DNA of 15,935 nucleotides from Selenomonadaceae bacterium UBA2897 (GTDB lineage: Bacteria; Bacillota; Negativicutes; Selenomonadales; Selenomonadaceae), in contig DEDT01000014.1 in NCBI GenBank assembly GCA_002350105.1, positions 1-15,935 of the forward strand, given 5' to 3'. Every line of letters begins with the position of its first letter. Positions within the stretch are counted from its first letter, which is position 1. Below the pieces are notes generated by a model that was given only the letters and a program-made list of their open reading frames with translations, made no database searches and was not told the origin of the DNA. Below, piece by piece: positions 13,510-15,935 of this stretch. The position numbers and the translations under genes were made by a program.

Positions 13510-14118
13510 ATGATGCAAACGTATGATATTTATCTCGTCGGCGTCGGTGGCCAGGGCGTGCTGACCATCGCGGATCTCATCACGCGCACGGCTTTCCGCA
13601 AAGGCATTCCTGTGAACTACTACCCGACGAAGGGCATGGCACAGCGCGGCGGTTTCGTCAAAGTCCAGCTGCGGTTGGGCAGCAGCGAGGTCGGCCCCGA
13701 TATTTCCGAGGGCGGCGCGGACCTCGTGATCTCGATGGAGCGCTCCGAGGCACTGAAGGCCGTGCGCTTTCTCAAGACGGGCGGCGAGTTCCTGCTCTAC
13801 GATCACCGCTGGAACCCGGCGGCGGTCATGCTGGGCAAGGCCCCCTATCCCGACCTCGCAACGGTCTGGGACGAAATCGCCGCTGTCGGCGGCAAGGTCT
13901 ATGCACTCTCCGACAAGGATTTGCCAGCTTACGAGGGTCGGCCCGTGCGCGACAACATCTATGTGCTCGGTAGCGTGCTGGCGCAGACGAAAATCACCGA
14001 TATTTTGCCACTCAAAGATATGGAGGAAACCATCGCGGCCCGATGGCCGAAGGTCACGGCCGTCAACGCGTTCACGCTGGAGGCGGGCGAAAAAGCCCCG
14101 CTCCTGGCGCATCCCTGA
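13510..14118 (+). CDS. iorB: Indolepyruvate:ferredoxin oxidoreductase beta subunit
   Basis: A 202-residue gamma-domain subunit partnering IorA. It begins MMQTYDIYLVGVGGQGVLTIADL, with the glycine-rich GVGGQGV that typifies the 2-oxoacid oxidoreductase gamma/delta domain. NYYPTKGMAQRGGFVKVQLRLG is the conserved segment next to it. The start codon immediately follows the iorA stop codon, with AAGGAGGG inside the end of iorA, so translation is probably coupled. The length is normal for IorB. The next gene begins 24 bases later with its own SD. Confidence 0.92.
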   Translation: MMQTYDIYLVGVGGQGVLTIADLITRTAFRKGIPVNYYPTKGMAQRGGFVKVQLRLGSSEVGPDISEGGADLVISMERSEALKAVRFLKTGGEFLLYDHRWNPAAVMLGKAPYPDLATVWDEIAAVGGKVYALSDKDLPAYEGRPVRDNIYVLGSVLAQTKITDILPLKDMEETIAARWPKVTAVNAFTLEAGEKAPLLAHP

Positions 14119-14142
14119 GCCGGGCTGAAAGGAGCGAGTATC

Positions 14143-15935
14143 TTGGTCTATAACGATTTATTCTATCCCCAGCATGTGCTGGTGTTCGGCTCGGCCAAGC
14201 CGGGCAAGCTCGCGGCGGTTATCGGCCAGCGGCTCCTCGCCGGCGGCATGAAACAGGTCAGCTTCGTCAACCCGAAGGGGCAGGCCATCGCGGGGGCGCA
14301 GGGCTATACGGCGGTCAGCGACATCCCCGAGCCGGCGCAGCTGGCCATCATCGCTTCGCCGGCACCTACGGTCGCGGCGAATCTGGAGGCCTGTGGCCAG
14401 GCGGGCATCAAGGCCGCGGCCATCATCACCTCGGGCTTTTCCGAGGCGGGCAACAAAGAGGGCGAGGCGGAAATCCTCGCCGTGGCCCGGAAATACGGCC
14501 TGCGTTTCGTCGGGCCAAACTGTGCGGGGCTCATCAATACCCACAGCAACCTGATTGCCACGCTGGAGACGCAGCCGCCTGCGGGCGATATCGCGATTAT
14601 CTCCCAGAGCGGCGCCGTGGGTGGCAGTCTCATGGCGATGGCGAAGGAGCAGGGCCTCGGCATCTCGAAGTTCATCAGCTTCGGCAACGGCCTCGACCTC
14701 AACATGCTGGAGTTCCTCGACTGGATGAAGACGGACGAGGAGACGAAGGTCGTGGCGATTTACCTCGAGTCCGTGCCCAACGGCCGTCAGTTCATGCAGA
14801 CGATGGCCGAGCTCGCGAAAATCAAGCCGGTCGTGGTGGTGAAGGCAGGGCGCAGCAGCGCGGGCCAGCGCGCGGCGCTCTCGCATACGGGCTCGATGGC
14901 CGGTGTCGACGTGGTCTGCGATGCGGCGCTGAAGCAGTGCGGTGCCATCCGCGTCGATACGCTGGAGGATATGTTCGATGTCTGCCGCGGCTTCTCCGCC
15001 CTGCCGCCCATGCAGGGCCGGCGCCTGCTCGTGGTCACGAACTCGGGCGGCCCGGGCGTCATGGCAACGGATCAGGCCGAGCTGAGCAAGCTCACGATGG
15101 CGGAGCCCAGCGAGGCGATGAAAAAGTCGCTCTACGCTTTCCTGCCGGACTACGCGAGCACGCGCAACCCCATTGACCTGACCGTGGAGGGCACAGGCAA
15201 GGAGTACGAGGAAGCCACGTGCACGGCGCTCGCGGACTACGACGGGGCGCTTGACCTCTACATCGGCACGCCGTATCTTGCGGCCGTGCCCATCGCCCAG
15301 GGCATTATCAACGCCGCGCAACGCTCGGGCAAGCCGGTCACGGCCGTGCTCAGCGTGGGCAACGACATCGAGGAGGCGCGGCGGCTGTTGCACGATGCGG
15401 GCATCCCCTGCTATGTCTCTGGTGAGCGCGCGGTCAAGGTACTGGAGAAACTCGCCGACTACTACGCCTGGCGCGAGCACGGCGCGTATGATCCGGCCGT
15501 GCCAGAGCCCTGCGGCGAGAAATTGCCGGCGCGCACGCTGCTGGAGCCGGAGGCCAAGGATCTGCTCGCGCAGGCGGGCGTGCCGAATGTGCCCTACGCC
15601 TTCGTGCACAGTGCCGAGGAGGCAGCCCGTGCGGGCGAGCAGATGGGCTGGCCGGTCGTGATGAAAATCGTCTCGCCGCAGATTCTGCATAAGTCGGATG
15701 TGGGCGGCGTCATCCTGCATATCGACTCGGCGGCCGCGGCCAAGGCAGCCTTTGCGAAACTGGAGGCCATCGGTGCGGGCAAGGATTTCCGCGGCGCGAT
15801 TATCTCGCCGATGCGCAAGGGCGAGCATGAGGTCATCATCGGCCTCGTGCGCGACCCGTCCTTCGGCCCCGTCGTGGTCTTCGGCCTCGGCGGCATCTAC
15901 ACCGAGGTGCTGAAAGACGTGGTGTTCCGCGTGGC
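14143..15935 (+). CDS. ADP-forming acyl-CoA synthetase, fused subunits (partial, cut by window end)
   Basis: The enzyme family converts acyl-CoA, ADP and phosphate to acid, ATP and CoA, reversibly. The frame is open from TTG at 14143 to the window end (597 codons; family about 700). AAAGGAG lies eight bases before the TTG, and an in-frame ATG with a site is not seen nearby. Domains: CoA-binding (about 8-130, VLVFGSAKPGK and FVGPNCAGLIN), succinyl-CoA-ligase-like (150-290, IISQSGAVGG and SHTGSMAG with H248 as the phosphohistidine), a flavodoxin-like third domain (about 290-440), then ATP-grasp from about 465 (VVMKIVSPQILHKSDVGGV). The rest of ATP-grasp lies outside the window. Following iorAB, its likely substrates are aryl-acetyl-CoA or branched acyl-CoA. 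Confidence 0.9.
   Translation, partial: MVYNDLFYPQHVLVFGSAKPGKLAAVIGQRLLAGGMKQVSFVNPKGQAIAGAQGYTAVSDIPEPAQLAIIASPAPTVAANLEACGQAGIKAAAIITSGFSEAGNKEGEAEILAVARKYGLRFVGPNCAGLINTHSNLIATLETQPPAGDIAIISQSGAVGGSLMAMAKEQGLGISKFISFGNGLDLNMLEFLDWMKTDEETKVVAIYLESVPNGRQFMQTMAELAKIKPVVVVKAGRSSAGQRAALSHTGSMAGVDVVCDAALKQCGAIRVDTLEDMFDVCRGFSALPPMQGRRLLVVTNSGGPGVMATDQAELSKLTMAEPSEAMKKSLYAFLPDYASTRNPIDLTVEGTGKEYEEATCTALADYDGALDLYIGTPYLAAVPIAQGIINAAQRSGKPVTAVLSVGNDIEEARRLLHDAGIPCYVSGERAVKVLEKLADYYAWREHGAYDPAVPEPCGEKLPARTLLEPEAKDLLAQAGVPNVPYAFVHSAEEAARAGEQMGWPVVMKIVSPQILHKSDVGGVILHIDSAAAAKAAFAKLEAIGAGKDFRGAIISPMRKGEHEVIIGLVRDPSFGPVVVFGLGGIYTEVLKDVVFRV

Noticed and set aside
11446..15828. Two very long minus-strand frames opposite iorAB and the acyl-CoA synthetase
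   Set aside because: Same GC-driven shadow effect; no family motifs and no SD, and the plus-strand genes carry complete active-site motifs.
1..15935. CRISPR array
   Set aside because: No regularly spaced short repeats with unique spacers; the only tandem repeats are two-copy units.

Overview
The window looks like chromosome of a GC-rich, anaerobic, Gram-positive-related bacterium. Negativicutes (Selenomonas/Mitsuokella-like) is my best guess. The signs are strong AGGAGG-type ribosome sites, frequent TTG starts, near-consensus sigma-A/70 promoters, an oxygen-sensitive 2-oxoacid:ferredoxin oxidoreductase and an ADP-forming acyl-CoA synthetase. The taxon is inference; nothing here proves it.

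Region 1 (about 1-1800) is AT-richer and accessory-looking. It holds a very small, apparently complete type I toxin-antitoxin locus at 64-381: a 29-codon hydrophobic peptide gene on the minus strand, a convergent short RNA on the plus strand, a shared bidirectional terminator, an SD-sequestering hairpin, and a 27-nt segment of the RNA complementary to the toxin translation start. Next come tRNA-Pro(GGG) with its own promoter and terminator, then a solitary Fic-domain protein gene.

Region 2 (1800-5780) is GC-rich and reads rightward. It has a nucleosidase-like gene of the MTA/SAH phosphorylase superfamily with one catalytic Asp replaced by Asn, then an SLC13/DASS anion transporter gene followed closely by a serine-hydroxymethyltransferase-like gene whose PLP-binding lysine and other catalytic residues are replaced. 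A block of intergenic repeats and a terminator close the region.

Region 3 (5780-15935) is a divergent locus. Leftward: a thiamine-diphosphate acetolactate-synthase-like gene behind a promoter and an intrinsic terminator in its leader. Rightward: a consensus promoter, a leader with a terminator/antiterminator pair and a dyad, then an ABC importer of the NitT/TauT class (lipoprotein, permease, ATPase), a D-2-hydroxyacid dehydrogenase, indolepyruvate-type ferredoxin oxidoreductase subunits IorA and IorB, and an ADP-forming acyl-CoA synthetase cut by the window edge.

Read together, the rightward genes could import a small organic acid and interconvert 2-hydroxyacid, 2-oxoacid, acyl-CoA and free acid. 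This could run oxidatively, yielding reduced ferredoxin and ATP, or reductively, turning a scavenged aryl-acetate into an aryl-pyruvate for amino-acid synthesis. The sequence does not decide the direction or the substrate.
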